In this document: one piece after another, positions 41,857 to 50,990 of the stretch | Layout of the letters: the number at the start of each line of letters is the position of its first letter | How positions within the stretch are numbered: position 1 is the stretch's first letter | Source of the DNA: Streptomyces sp. TSRI0281 | Lineage (GTDB): Bacteria > Actinomycetota > Actinomycetes > Streptomycetales > Streptomycetaceae | Length of the DNA stretch: 64,000 bases | Direction of reading: 5' to 3' | NCBI RefSeq assembly: GCF_001905125.1 | Contig: NZ_LWLE01000034.1 | Location: forward strand, 62,001 to 126,000 | The notes under the pieces: generated by a model | The model's input: only the letters and a program-made list of their open reading frames with translations | Told to the model about the DNA's origin: nothing | Databases searched by the model: none | Program-made: the position numbers and the translations under genes

Positions 41857-42582
41857 GGGGCGCCAGTACCCCAGCGCCTGCACCCGGTCCCTGGGCAGCC
41901 TCAACTCCTTACGGGCGTACGCCGCCAGGGTCCGGGTGGTCGACGTGTCGCAGGCGATCCAGACGTACGCGTCGGAGGGGTCGGCGCCCAGCAGCCCCGG
42001 CAGTGCGGCCTTCACCTCGGCCACCAGATGCGCCCCCGCGTCGCGGCGCGGGACGCGGTGCAGGGTGTGGTGGTCCGGGTCGACGCGGAACGGAAGCCGC
42101 TCGTCGGACGCGTGTGCCGTCTCGAACCAGACCGTCGCCGGGGTCTCCGGGACCGCGTCCAGCAGGGAGTTGACCGCGGGCAGCGAGGCCGCGTCGCCGA
42201 TCACGAAGAGCCGGCCGGGCTTCGGTTCGGGCAGGGTGAATCCGGTGCCCTGGAGCGTCGCGTCGACCGTGTCGCCGGGCTTCGCACCGCGCGCCCAGTT
42301 GCTCGCGGGCCCGTCGTGCAGGGCGAATTCGAGGCTGAACGTCCCGGCCGCCGGGTCGGGGTCGACCAGTGTGTACCCGCGCTGATGCGGCTTGCCGCCC
42401 TGTTCGAACCACACCCTGACCCACATCGTCGGGTGCGCGCCGCCGGTCGCGGCCAGCAGCCCGCCGTCGGTGAGGTGCACACGGCGGAAGGTGTCGGTGA
42501 CCTGCTCGGCCCCGGTCACGGTGAACGTGAAGTCACGCCCCCGCATCAGCTTGAGGACGACGCCCTCCCAGCCGTGACCCAT
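41854..42582 (-). CDS. Siderophore-interacting protein (NADPH/F420-type ferric-siderophore reductase)
   Basis: 242 residues with the SIP fold. The FAD-binding segment is HQRGYTLVDPDPAAGTFSLE (RxYT motif). Then come GPASNWARGAKPGDTV, the GDAASLPAVNSLLDAVPET nucleotide loop, and the C-terminal AYVWIACDTSTTRTLAAYAR. It reduces ferric siderophores to release iron in the cytoplasm. ATG 42582 has GGGAAAG upstream. An iron box 59 bp upstream implies repression by the DmdR/DtxR-type regulator when iron is plentiful. Confidence 0.92.
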   Translation of the reverse strand: MGHGWEGVVLKLMRGRDFTFTVTGAEQVTDTFRRVHLTDGGLLAATGGAHPTMWVRVWFEQGGKPHQRGYTLVDPDPAAGTFSLEFALHDGPASNWARGAKPGDTVDATLQGTGFTLPEPKPGRLFVIGDAASLPAVNSLLDAVPETPATVWFETAHASDERLPFRVDPDHHTLHRVPRRDAGAHLVAEVKAALPGLLGADPSDAYVWIACDTSTTRTLAAYARKELRLPRDRVQALGYWRP

Positions 42583-42640
42583 CGCTTTCCCTGCCCTCTG
42601 CTGTCCACCGGTCCGCACGGTTTGCCGATCAGTGATTTAG

Positions 42641-42659
42641 GTTGGTTAGGCTAACCTAA
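42641..42659. promoter_or_regulatory. Iron box (DmdR1/DtxR-type operator)
   Basis: GTTGGTTAGGCTAACCTAA matches the 19-bp consensus TTAGGTTAGGCTAACCTAA at 17 positions. It lies upstream of the siderophore-interacting protein gene. Confidence 0.85.
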
Positions 42660-42779
42660 ATTGTGAGGGCTGGGGAGTGGCCGGAAGCACCAGGTCCGCA
42701 GCGATCCGGCCCTCGGCGAACCGGCCGCCCCCGGGCGTTCCGGACTGCCCCGACGATCCCGTACCGACGATCCTGCCCC

Positions 42780-44384
42780 TCAGCCCTCGTCGCCCAGGAA
42801 CGCCGGGTTGGTGAGGGCGGCGAGCGGGCCGGGCAGCCCCGGCACGGAGGCCGGGTGCCGGACCTCCGCGCGGACGTACGCCGCGTACGCCGGAGTCGTA
42901 CGCCACTCCACGGCGCCCGCCCCCGACGCGGGCAGCGCGGTCGTGAACAGCGTGCCCTGGTCGGTGACGAAGTGCGCCGTGCAGCCGGGTGCCCCCGTGA
43001 CCTCCAGCCGCACGGTGACGGGGGTGTCCGCGTCGGCCCGCAGCCGCTCGCCGATGCCCGCGTGCTGGCCGCGCCCGCCGGAGGCGCCGAAGGAGAGGGC
43101 GACGGCGGAGGACTCGGCGACATACGAGTGCCCGGCCCGGATACCAGCGGTGATCGCCTGCCGGGACAGCTCCTCGGCCAGGACGACCGTCTGCGGCAGC
43201 CCCACCACGTCCGGCTCACGGTGGGCGTCGCTGCTGCCCATGGCCGGAACCCACGGCTTCGACGCCCGTACGGACGCGACGAGTGCGTTGTCCCACTCCG
43301 CGAGGGAGATCTCGTCCTCCGGGGTGTACGGACCGTTCCACACCTCGACCGCGTCCGCCTCGCCGAAGCCGAACTTCCAGTGGCAGCCGATGCAGGTGGC
43401 GTGCGGGTGCGCGGGCACGACCAGACCTCCGGCCCGGCGGACCGCCCTCGCGTAATGGCCGAAGCGGTTGTCGCGCGCCCGGTAGCGCCAGTCGACGAAG
43501 GTGCCCGGATCGGTGCCGAGCGCGACCACGTGCCCGTTGCGGGTGGTGATCTCCTCGCCGGTGAGGATCAGCAGGTCATCGCCCCACAGGCCGCCCCAGG
43601 CGCCGTGCGCGGAGGTGGTGTTGTGCTCGCTGCTGTTGATGAAGTCGAGCCCGGCGGCCCGCGCGGCGGCGGCGATCTCGGCCGGGGTGCGACGGCCGTC
43701 CGAGTGCACGGAGTGCAGATGGCAGTCCCCCCGGTACCAGGCCCTGCCGCGCCCCTTGGCCCGTTCGGGCGGGTACACGGGCCTCGGCGTGGTCCCGGAA
43801 GGGCCGAAGCGCAGCTTGACCGTCACCTCGTAGGGGAGCCCTTCGGCGGCGACGGTGTACGGCCCCAGCGCGATGTGCCAGGTCCCGGCCCGTACCGGAC
43901 CTGCGAGATAGCCGGGGGTCGCCTCGTCGGCCCGGAGGAAGAAGGCGGTACGCGCCCCGCCGGACCAGCCGCGGAACCCGCGCCCGCCCGGCTCCGTACC
44001 GCGCTCGTCGAAGATGCCGATGTCGAGGGCGTTGCCCTGGGTACCGGCCGGAACGGGCGTCTTCGTGTACGTGTACGAGACGGCGATCTCCCGCACGCCC
44101 CGCGGGACTTCGACGGGCAGGTAGACGAAGTCGGGCGACCCGGTGGGCAGGGTCCCGCGCACGGTCCTGGTCCGTTCGCCGTCCGGGGTGTCCTCCGTGC
44201 CGCTGCCGTCGGAACTGCCGTCGGATGCCTGGGCGAAGCTCACAGGTCCCAAGGCTAGAGCGGTGACGGCCGTACCGAGCAGAAGACCGCGCCTGGCGAT
44301 CGGGGGCTGCGGGTCCTGCGGGTCCTGCGGTGCCTGTGCGGCCTGTTCGGCCTGTTCGGTCTGCGGGGTGTGCGATCCGGTCAT
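42780..44384 (-). CDS. Tat-exported PHP-domain phosphoesterase (CehA/McbA family)
   Basis: A 534-residue metallohydrolase. A Gln/Pro-rich n-region is followed by IARRGLLLGTAVTALALG, a twin-arginine signal, so it should be folded with its metals before export. A beta-rich domain (about residues 80-240) precedes the PHP domain, which starts YRGDCHLHSVHSDGRRTPAE with the HxH metal ligands. It continues INSSEHNTTSAHG and VPAHPHATCIGCHW. Family members cleave phosphoesters or carbamate esters; the substrate here is unknown. It is divergent from the LLM gene at 44590. ATG 44384 has GGGGAG upstream. Confidence 0.85.
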   Translation of the reverse strand: MTGSHTPQTEQAEQAAQAPQDPQDPQPPIARRGLLLGTAVTALALGPVSFAQASDGSSDGSGTEDTPDGERTRTVRGTLPTGSPDFVYLPVEVPRGVREIAVSYTYTKTPVPAGTQGNALDIGIFDERGTEPGGRGFRGWSGGARTAFFLRADEATPGYLAGPVRAGTWHIALGPYTVAAEGLPYEVTVKLRFGPSGTTPRPVYPPERAKGRGRAWYRGDCHLHSVHSDGRRTPAEIAAAARAAGLDFINSSEHNTTSAHGAWGGLWGDDLLILTGEEITTRNGHVVALGTDPGTFVDWRYRARDNRFGHYARAVRRAGGLVVPAHPHATCIGCHWKFGFGEADAVEVWNGPYTPEDEISLAEWDNALVASVRASKPWVPAMGSSDAHREPDVVGLPQTVVLAEELSRQAITAGIRAGHSYVAESSAVALSFGASGGRGQHAGIGERLRADADTPVTVRLEVTGAPGCTAHFVTDQGTLFTTALPASGAGAVEWRTTPAYAAYVRAEVRHPASVPGLPGPLAALTNPAFLGDEG

Positions 44385-44589
44385 ACGAGGGGCTCCCCGG
44401 GTGTGGTGAGGGACGAGGGCGACGTACTCGGACTCTGGTATTGGGCCGTGAACTCCACGGAAACGGAAGAGGAGTTGCGGCCAAGGTGTCGGGGAGGACG
44501 CGGGGCGCGACGTCCGGCGCGATGCTCGGCTTTCGGAGCCGTACCGCATACGTTGGGGCCGTCAACGGACGACGACGGAGGTGTTCTCG

Positions 44590-45435
44590 ATGCGGATCGC
44601 CACAACGATCTTCCTCACCGATGAGACGGTCACGCCGGTCAGGCTCGCGCGCGAACTGGAGCAGCGGGGATTCGCCGGGCTGTATCTGCCCGAGCACACC
44701 CATATTCCGGTGAGCAGGGAGACCCCCTACCCGGCGGGCGGCGAGCTGCCGCCGGAGTACGGCCGCACCCTGGACCCCTTCGTCGCCCTCGGCCAGGCCG
44801 CGGCGGTGACCGAACGTCTGGCGCTCGGCACGGGCATCACCCTGGTCGCCCAGCACGACCCGATCGACCTGGCGAAGCAGATCGCCACGCTCGACCACCT
44901 CTCCGGCGGCCGGTTCACGCTCGGCGTCGGCTTCGGCTGGAACGTGGAGGAGGCCGCGGACCACGGGGTCGACTGGTCGACGCGGCGGGAGCTGGGTCGC
45001 GACCGGATGGCGCTGATGCGGGCCCTGTGGGCGGACGAGCCGACGGCGTACGAGGGCGAGTTCGGCTCGGTCCGGGCGAGCTGGGCCCACCCGAAGCCGG
45101 TCCAGCGCCCGCGCGGCCCGGTGAACGGCCCGCGCACCCTGATCGGCGGCGCGGCGGGCCCGAAACTGTTCGCGTCCATCGCGGAGTACGCGGACGGCTG
45201 GCTCCCGATCGGCGGGCGCGGCCTGACGGAGTCCGTGCCGAAGCTGCGCGAGGTCTGGGAGGCGGCGGGCCGGGACCCGAAGCATCTCCAGGTGGTCCCG
45301 TACGCGGTCCTGCCGAGCCCCGGAAAGCTGGCGCACTACGCGGACCTGGGCATCGAGGAGATCGTGCTCCAACTGCCCCCGGCGGGCGAGCCGGAGGTGC
45401 TGCGCGTACTGGACGCGTGCGCCGCGTATCTCTAG
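44590..45435 (+). CDS. F420-dependent LLM-class oxidoreductase (TIGR03619-like)
   Basis: 281 residues. MRIATTIFLTDETVTPVRLA, LYLPEHTHIPVS, LALGTGITLVAQHDPIDLAK and DHLSGGRFTLGVGFGWNVEE are the family blocks. It has the short length typical of F420-binding members. ATG 44590 follows GGAGG at 44577-44581 with 8-nt spacing. No operon partner is seen. The substrate is unknown. Confidence 0.88.
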   Translation: MRIATTIFLTDETVTPVRLARELEQRGFAGLYLPEHTHIPVSRETPYPAGGELPPEYGRTLDPFVALGQAAAVTERLALGTGITLVAQHDPIDLAKQIATLDHLSGGRFTLGVGFGWNVEEAADHGVDWSTRRELGRDRMALMRALWADEPTAYEGEFGSVRASWAHPKPVQRPRGPVNGPRTLIGGAAGPKLFASIAEYADGWLPIGGRGLTESVPKLREVWEAAGRDPKHLQVVPYAVLPSPGKLAHYADLGIEEIVLQLPPAGEPEVLRVLDACAAYL

Positions 45436-45498
45436 GGGAGGGCCGGTCACTGTTCCTTCGTGATTCCTCCACAGGGAAAGTTGTCATTCTCGGAGTGT

Positions 45499-45546
45499 GT
45501 GATCATTTCGGAGCAACTCTCCGATTGGTCGTGATCATGGAGCAAC
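45499..45546. repeat. Direct repeat GTGATCAT..GGAGCAAC
   Basis: GTGATCAT-TTC-GGAGCAAC (45499-45517) recurs as GTGATCATGGAGCAAC (45531-45546), 32 bp apart. Each copy contains the palindrome TGATCA. It lies in the AT-richer gap before the FG-GAP gene and may be a regulator site. Confidence 0.6.
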
Positions 45547-45674
45547 CTGCGGGTTAATGCGGGTATGCAGAGGGGGCAGCTTCCTGCATATGGAACTTCC
45601 TGTGGGTCTCCAGGGCCCCTGACGCCCGTCTTTGCCTCTACTTTGCTGTTGCGGTCTTCACGAGACCGTCATCC

Positions 45675-47261
45675 ATGTGGAGACAGCTGGGGGCTGTTGT
45701 GTGGGTTAAGGAATTCCGGGGTGGGGAATGGATCGCCTGGCTCGCTGTAGCCGGGTTCGTAACGGTGGCGATCTACGCACTGGGCACGGGGCGGGCCTTT
45801 GCGGCAGCACCCGAAGCGGTCGTGGCGTGCACCGCCGCGGAGTCGGACTTCAACGGTGACGGACTGCGCGACACCGCGATCGCCGACCCCGACGCGACGG
45901 TGGGCGGCAAGGCGCTGGCCGGCACGGTCACGGTCGTGTACGGCGGCGACGCCGGAGTCGTTCAGCTTCATCAGGACCTGGCCGAAGTGCCTGGTGCGGC
46001 AGAGGCGGAAGCGCGGTTCGGCAAGGCGCTGGCTCACGCCGACCTGAACGGCGATGGCTGCGCCGACCTGGTGGTGGGCGCTCCGTACAAGGACGTCGGT
46101 ACGGCACGGGATTCGGGCGCTGTCTATGTCGTCCACGGCGCACCGGGTGGACTGGGCACGGGCTCGGCGTCCCTCGCGTATGACCAGACAGGAGTGACAG
46201 CCTCCGAAGGGCCGGAAGCGGGTGACCTGTTCGGCTACGCGCTCACCGGCGGTACGACGTCGACGAGCCAGCCGTTCCTTGCGATCGGTGCGCCGGGCGA
46301 GGACGTCGGGAGCATCATGGATGCTGGCAGCGTCCATTATCTGAGCGGCAAATCCCTCGCCAATGTGGTCGTGACACAGGCGAGCACGGGTGTTTGGGAC
46401 AACCCCGAGGCCGGAGACCGCTTCGGTGCGGCTCTGGCCTCGACGGACCGGTATTTCGCAGTAGGCGCACCGGGCGAGGCCATCGGCACGGAGGTCTTCT
46501 CCGGCGCGGTCCTGGTTTTCAGCCCTTCGCTTAATACGTCAGGTGTTCCGGATCCCGTCTTCGGATTCGCCCAGTCCGCGACCGCGGGCTCCGACACCTC
46601 GGCTGAGGCGTATGACCGCTTCGGCACTTCGCTGGCCATGGTGGCCACCCGCGCGGGTACGGAGACCACGCCACTGGGTGCCCAGCTTGCCGTCGGCATA
46701 CCTGGCGAGGACATCGGCAGCATCACGGACGCGGGTGCCGTCGGCCTGTACCGGGTGAACCCGGACAAGACGCTGGTCACCGTCGAAGCCCTCGTCCACC
46801 AGGACCTGGCCGGTGTGGAGGGAGACGCGGCAGCCGGGGACTTCTTCGGGCAACAGGTCGCGCTGGTCAACACCGCGCCAACGGCTGTGGCCTCGGGCAG
46901 CACGGTCAAATTCGCCGTTGGGGTCCCCGGCAAGGAATCGGCCGCAGGGGCCGAACACCTGGACAAGGGGGGAGTCCAGATCTTCCCGGCCCAGGCCGAC
47001 GTGGGCACCTCCGACGAGTGGATCGACCCCGGGTGGGGCATCCCGGGTGTTCCGGAACACCAGATGTTCGCAGGCAGCAGCCTCGCGGGCACACCGCAGG
47101 CACTGCTCGTCGGAGTGGTCAACCCGGCAGGCAGCACACCGGGGGCCGTGTACGCCTTCGACTGGTCGGTGGCGGGCGGCGGCGCCCCGGCCCGCACTTT
47201 CGTTCCGGGCGAGGGCGGTATCCCCGCGGGCGGAACGGCGTTCGGGTCGGTGATCCGGTGA
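45675..47261 (+). CDS. Secreted FG-GAP repeat (integrin-alpha-like) surface protein
   Basis: 528 residues. A hydrophobic segment (EWIAWLAVAGFVTVAIYALG) acts as signal or anchor. The mature part is a run of FG-GAP beta-propeller blades with calcium loops DFNGDGLRDTAIADP and DLNGDGCADLVVGAP, then repeated FGxAL..GxPGEDVGSI units. It is an extracellular adhesion or scaffold-type protein. The start may be ATG 45675 or the downstream GTG 45699. The stop overlaps a GTG of the following frame (GTGA at 47258-47261). The same order, FG-GAP then LamG then RHS, makes a likely surface/toxin-delivery unit. Confidence 0.8.
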   Translation: MWRQLGAVVWVKEFRGGEWIAWLAVAGFVTVAIYALGTGRAFAAAPEAVVACTAAESDFNGDGLRDTAIADPDATVGGKALAGTVTVVYGGDAGVVQLHQDLAEVPGAAEAEARFGKALAHADLNGDGCADLVVGAPYKDVGTARDSGAVYVVHGAPGGLGTGSASLAYDQTGVTASEGPEAGDLFGYALTGGTTSTSQPFLAIGAPGEDVGSIMDAGSVHYLSGKSLANVVVTQASTGVWDNPEAGDRFGAALASTDRYFAVGAPGEAIGTEVFSGAVLVFSPSLNTSGVPDPVFGFAQSATAGSDTSAEAYDRFGTSLAMVATRAGTETTPLGAQLAVGIPGEDIGSITDAGAVGLYRVNPDKTLVTVEALVHQDLAGVEGDAAAGDFFGQQVALVNTAPTAVASGSTVKFAVGVPGKESAAGAEHLDKGGVQIFPAQADVGTSDEWIDPGWGIPGVPEHQMFAGSSLAGTPQALLVGVVNPAGSTPGAVYAFDWSVAGGGAPARTFVPGEGGIPAGGTAFGSVIR

Positions 47262-47299
47262 CTGGCAAGGGCAGAGAAGGCAGGCTCCGAGGTGGGGAC

Positions 47300-50200
47300 G
47301 TGACGGTGAAGACGCGTAGTGCGGGCAGCCGGGCATGGCGGCGGGGGACGCTGATCGGCGTCATGACCGCAGTGCTCGCGACGGGAACGGCTGCGGTGCC
47401 CGGCGGCCGGGAAGAGGCAGTTGCCGCAGCCCGGGACGGGCTGGTCGAACGAGCGACCGCGTCAGGTGAGGCGGAGACGGAGCAGGTCGCCCAGGCAGCG
47501 GCCGGGGCGAGCGGCGAACCCGTCGAGGTGACCGGGCTCCGTCAAGAGCGACGTGACGTGTTCGCCAACCCGGGCGGGACGTTCACCGCGCATGAGTACA
47601 CCCAGCCGGTGCGCACCCGGCGCAGCGGCACCTGGGCCGATGTGGACGACACCCTGGAACAACGGGCGGACGGTTCCTGGGCGCCCAAGGCGGCCACGGT
47701 CGACGTGCGGTTCTCGGGCGGGGGTGACGGGCCGTTCGCCCGCATGGGGCGGGCCGGACGTGAGTACGCGCTGACCTGGCCGGGCGGAAAGCTGCCCGCA
47801 CCGAAGGTCAGCGGCAACGCCGCACGGTACGAAGAGGTGCTTCCCGGCGTCGACCTCGCCGTGCGCGCGGAGACCGAAGGCTTCGCCCACTATTTCGTCG
47901 TCAAGAGTGCGGCGGCAGCCGCCAACCCGGAACTCGACAGCATCGACCTCGGACTCTCCAGCAAGGGGCTGAAGATCGAGGAGACCACCGGCGGCGGCAT
48001 GCGGGCGGTCGACGCAGCCGTCGGCGGCACGGTCTTCGAGGCGGCGAAAGCGGTGATGTGGGACTCGGCGCCCGCCGCCACGCAGTCATCCGAACCGACC
48101 GGTCGTACAACGCGCCCCGCAACCCCACGGGCGAGGCTGGATGTGTCCGAAGCGGGCCGGAAGGCGCCTGTCGGCACCACCGTCGGCAAGGACCGGATCA
48201 CGCTCACCCCCGACCTCGGCCTGCTGCGAGGCAGAGACACGGTGTATCCCGTGGTGGTCGACCCGATCCCGAAGACCACGAACCGTACGGCCTGGTCCGG
48301 TGTGATGTCCGGGATGCCGTCCGAGCAGGACTGGTCGTACTCGGGCAGCTCGGGCATGGGCAAGTGCCCCATGGACTACAGTCCCGCGAGCTGTGCGGGC
48401 ATCGGCGTGCGACGACTGCTGTTCACGTTCCCCATGACCGCGTACAAGGGCAAGCAGATCCTCAACGCCCAACTTTCGGCCAGGGTGGAGCACGTGTACT
48501 GGGCGGATGCCCGTGCGGAACCGGTCGACCTCTACCGCATCGGTGGCAAGAACCGCACCATTACATCAGGAAGCAACTGGTCCAACACCAAGGACGAGTG
48601 GAGCGACTACCTCCTCACCCTGGACAAGAAGATCTCCCCGACCGGCTGTTCCAGCGGTGCCAACCTGAACTTCAGCGGCGGCGAGCTGGTCACCGAGGTC
48701 CAGACCGCGGCGACAGATGCCTGGACGAGTATGTCCCTCGGGCTGCGGGCCAAGGACGAGTCGGGCTACGGCGGCTGGAAGAGGATCTGCGGCAACAGCT
48801 TCCTGAAGATCGAGTACAACACGCCGCCCAAACAGGTCGACTACAAGCTCATGTCGTCGAACCCGGGCGGGAAGTGCGTCTGGGGCGCCGCACGCCGCTA
48901 CACCAACGTACTGCCGCTACTGCGGGCGGAAGCGCGGGACCCCGACCACACATCGACGCAGACCGACCAGGTGAAGATGCAGTTCGAGCTGCGCTGGAAG
49001 GACTCCGCCGGGGTGGAGCGTATCCACACGGGCGAGACTTCATACAAGTCGCCGAACGCGGGGACGTACTTCAGCTATCAGGTGACTCAGCAACCGGCCG
49101 GACAGCCGCAGATCCCGCAGGGTTCGGTCATCTACTGGTCGGCCAGAGCCTCGGACGGCGATGCCTGGGGCCCCTGGAGCGCGAGCGGCGATCCGGCCCA
49201 GAGGTGCGAGTTCATCTGGGACAGCACCGTGCCGAAGCCCCCGGTCATCTCCTCCGTGGCGTATCCGGAGGACGAGCAGTGGCACCACGGGGTGGAGACA
49301 CCGGGGAAGTTCACTTTCAAAGCCGCGGACAAGGACGTGAAGGAGTACCGGTACGCCTTCGACGACGACCCGGTCAAGACTGTCACCACGACGGCCGGCG
49401 CGGCGGTCACGCTCGAATGGACGCCCACCCGGGCGGGCCGGCACTCGGTGACGGTCGAGGCGTTCGACGGGGCCAACAACTCCAACCTGGTACCGGCCAT
49501 GCATGAATTCCTGGTCACGGACGGCAGGCAGGCGACCGGACAGTGGAATCTGGCCGATGAGGCGGGCAGTACGCAGGCGCACGACGAGACCGGCCGTCAT
49601 CCGGCGGTCGCGGGAACCGGTGTGACGTTCGAGAAGTCCGGACCGGGCGGAACGGCCGACAGCGCGGCCGCCTTCGACGGCACCACGAACGCGTACCTGG
49701 ACTCCTGGGGCACCATCACGGACACCGGGCAGAGTTTCACCGTCAGCGCCTGGGTGAAGCCTGCGGCCCTGGACCGTGACATGGCCGTCGTCAGTCAGGA
49801 CAGCACCGGTGAGCCGGGCTTCGTCCTCGGCTACGACGCGGTCGAGAGAGCGTGGGAGTTCTCCACGCCGGACATGGATGTCGAAGCCATGAGCCAGTGG
49901 CGAGCCGTCGCCTCGGGCATCGAAGTCAAGCAGGACGAGTGGGTACTGCTCACCGGGGTCTTCGATGCCAAAGCTGCCTCCGGCCCCGAGCTTCGTATCT
50001 ATGTCAACCATCAGAAGGCGGGGGTGGCCCGCCGCTACACCACCTGGTCGTCCGTGCGCAGTCTCCAGATCGGGCGGGTGCTCGCCAAGAGCGGGTATCG
50101 CGACCACTTCCAGGGTGACCTGGCGGAGGTCAGGGTCTTCGACCGGGTCCTGCCCGACTCCCAGATCGGGCAACTGCTGACGGTAAGGACGCAGCGGAGG

Positions 50201-50884
50201 GCGTACTGGCCGCTGGAAGGCGCAACGGACGGCAGCGCGGTCAACGTCCAGGCGGGCGGTCAGCCGCTCACCCTGAACGGTGACGCGGCCATCTACACCC
50301 CGGCCACCGTCGAGGACGATGCCGCCCTGGCTGACCACGGCAACCTGACACTCGACGGTACGGGCGACTGGGCCGCGACCGCGGCACCCGTCGTCACGGC
50401 GGCCGACAGCTACACGGTCGCCGTACGTGCCAAACTCACCACGTTCGACGCGGAGAAGACCCAGACCGTGCTGTCCCTGCCGGGACAAAACGCCGACCGG
50501 GTGGCCGTGCGCTATCAGCCCGCCACCGGGCTCTGGGAGCTCGTCGTCACTGACGCGGATACGGCGGCGGCGAAGGTCACCACGGTTACCGACGAAGAGG
50601 TCCTCCCCAGTACGGATTCCGGTGGGCAGCATCTGGCCGTGGCATTTGACGCCTTCACCCACGAGGTACGTCTCTTCGTGGACGGGCGAATGACCGCGAC
50701 CGCAACGGGCTTCGACCACACCACCTGGCCCTCCAGCGCCGGCTTCCAGGTGGGGCGCTCGGCACAGGCCGGCGGCAGTGACTACTTCGCGGGCGCCATC
50801 GACGAGGTGCGCGTCTACGGCGGAGCGGCGGACCCGATCTCGATCATCCGGATGAACGTGCCGACCGGCGATCCGGACCTCTAG
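47300..50884 (+). CDS. Secreted LamG (concanavalin-like) domain protein, RHS-associated
   Basis: About 1194 residues. The signal region is GTLIGVMTAVLATGTAAVPG. Residues ~65-270 resemble the N-terminal domain shared with RHS/WapA proteins (DVFANPGGTFTAHEYTQPVR, VLPGVDLAVRAETEGFAHYF). A DNRLRE-like beta domain begins at VVVDPIPKTTNRTAWSG near residue 316. Two LamG domains follow near residues 747 (GQWNLADEAGSTQAHD) and 968 (YWPLEGATDGSAVNV), each with the FxVSAWVKP or YTVAVRAKL strand. GTG 47300 (GAGGTGGGG upstream) is chosen; GTG 47258, overlapping the previous stop, is possible. It probably binds wall or surface polysaccharide. Confidence 0.8.
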   Translation: MTVKTRSAGSRAWRRGTLIGVMTAVLATGTAAVPGGREEAVAAARDGLVERATASGEAETEQVAQAAAGASGEPVEVTGLRQERRDVFANPGGTFTAHEYTQPVRTRRSGTWADVDDTLEQRADGSWAPKAATVDVRFSGGGDGPFARMGRAGREYALTWPGGKLPAPKVSGNAARYEEVLPGVDLAVRAETEGFAHYFVVKSAAAAANPELDSIDLGLSSKGLKIEETTGGGMRAVDAAVGGTVFEAAKAVMWDSAPAATQSSEPTGRTTRPATPRARLDVSEAGRKAPVGTTVGKDRITLTPDLGLLRGRDTVYPVVVDPIPKTTNRTAWSGVMSGMPSEQDWSYSGSSGMGKCPMDYSPASCAGIGVRRLLFTFPMTAYKGKQILNAQLSARVEHVYWADARAEPVDLYRIGGKNRTITSGSNWSNTKDEWSDYLLTLDKKISPTGCSSGANLNFSGGELVTEVQTAATDAWTSMSLGLRAKDESGYGGWKRICGNSFLKIEYNTPPKQVDYKLMSSNPGGKCVWGAARRYTNVLPLLRAEARDPDHTSTQTDQVKMQFELRWKDSAGVERIHTGETSYKSPNAGTYFSYQVTQQPAGQPQIPQGSVIYWSARASDGDAWGPWSASGDPAQRCEFIWDSTVPKPPVISSVAYPEDEQWHHGVETPGKFTFKAADKDVKEYRYAFDDDPVKTVTTTAGAAVTLEWTPTRAGRHSVTVEAFDGANNSNLVPAMHEFLVTDGRQATGQWNLADEAGSTQAHDETGRHPAVAGTGVTFEKSGPGGTADSAAAFDGTTNAYLDSWGTITDTGQSFTVSAWVKPAALDRDMAVVSQDSTGEPGFVLGYDAVERAWEFSTPDMDVEAMSQWRAVASGIEVKQDEWVLLTGVFDAKAASGPELRIYVNHQKAGVARRYTTWSSVRSLQIGRVLAKSGYRDHFQGDLAEVRVFDRVLPDSQIGQLLTVRTQRRAYWPLEGATDGSAVNVQAGGQPLTLNGDAAIYTPATVEDDAALADHGNLTLDGTGDWAATAAPVVTAADSYTVAVRAKLTTFDAEKTQTVLSLPGQNADRVAVRYQPATGLWELVVTDADTAAAKVTTVTDEEVLPSTDSGGQHLAVAFDAFTHEVRLFVDGRMTATATGFDHTTWPSSAGFQVGRSAQAGGSDYFAGAIDEVRVYGGAADPISIIRMNVPTGDPDL

Positions 50885-50889
50885 GACCC

Positions 50890-50930
50890 GTGGGGCGGCG
50901 GGATCCGGAAAGCGGATCCGGCCGCCCCAC
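50890..50930. terminator. Long hairpin between LamG and RHS genes
   Basis: GTGGGGCGGC and GGATCCG on the left pair with CGGATCC and GCCGCCCCAC on the right, leaving one G-G mismatch and a 5-nt loop. It may end or attenuate transcription before the RHS gene. Confidence 0.7.
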
Positions 50931-50990
50931 CGCCACAACGCTTCTCAACCGACCCCGGACCGACCGAATGCTGCCCTGCGGAGTTGCCTG

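Noticed and set aside
41800..42660. A siderophore biosynthesis cluster around the iron box
   Set aside because: Only the siderophore-interacting protein is present; neighbours are a permease and a PHP esterase, with no biosynthetic genes.
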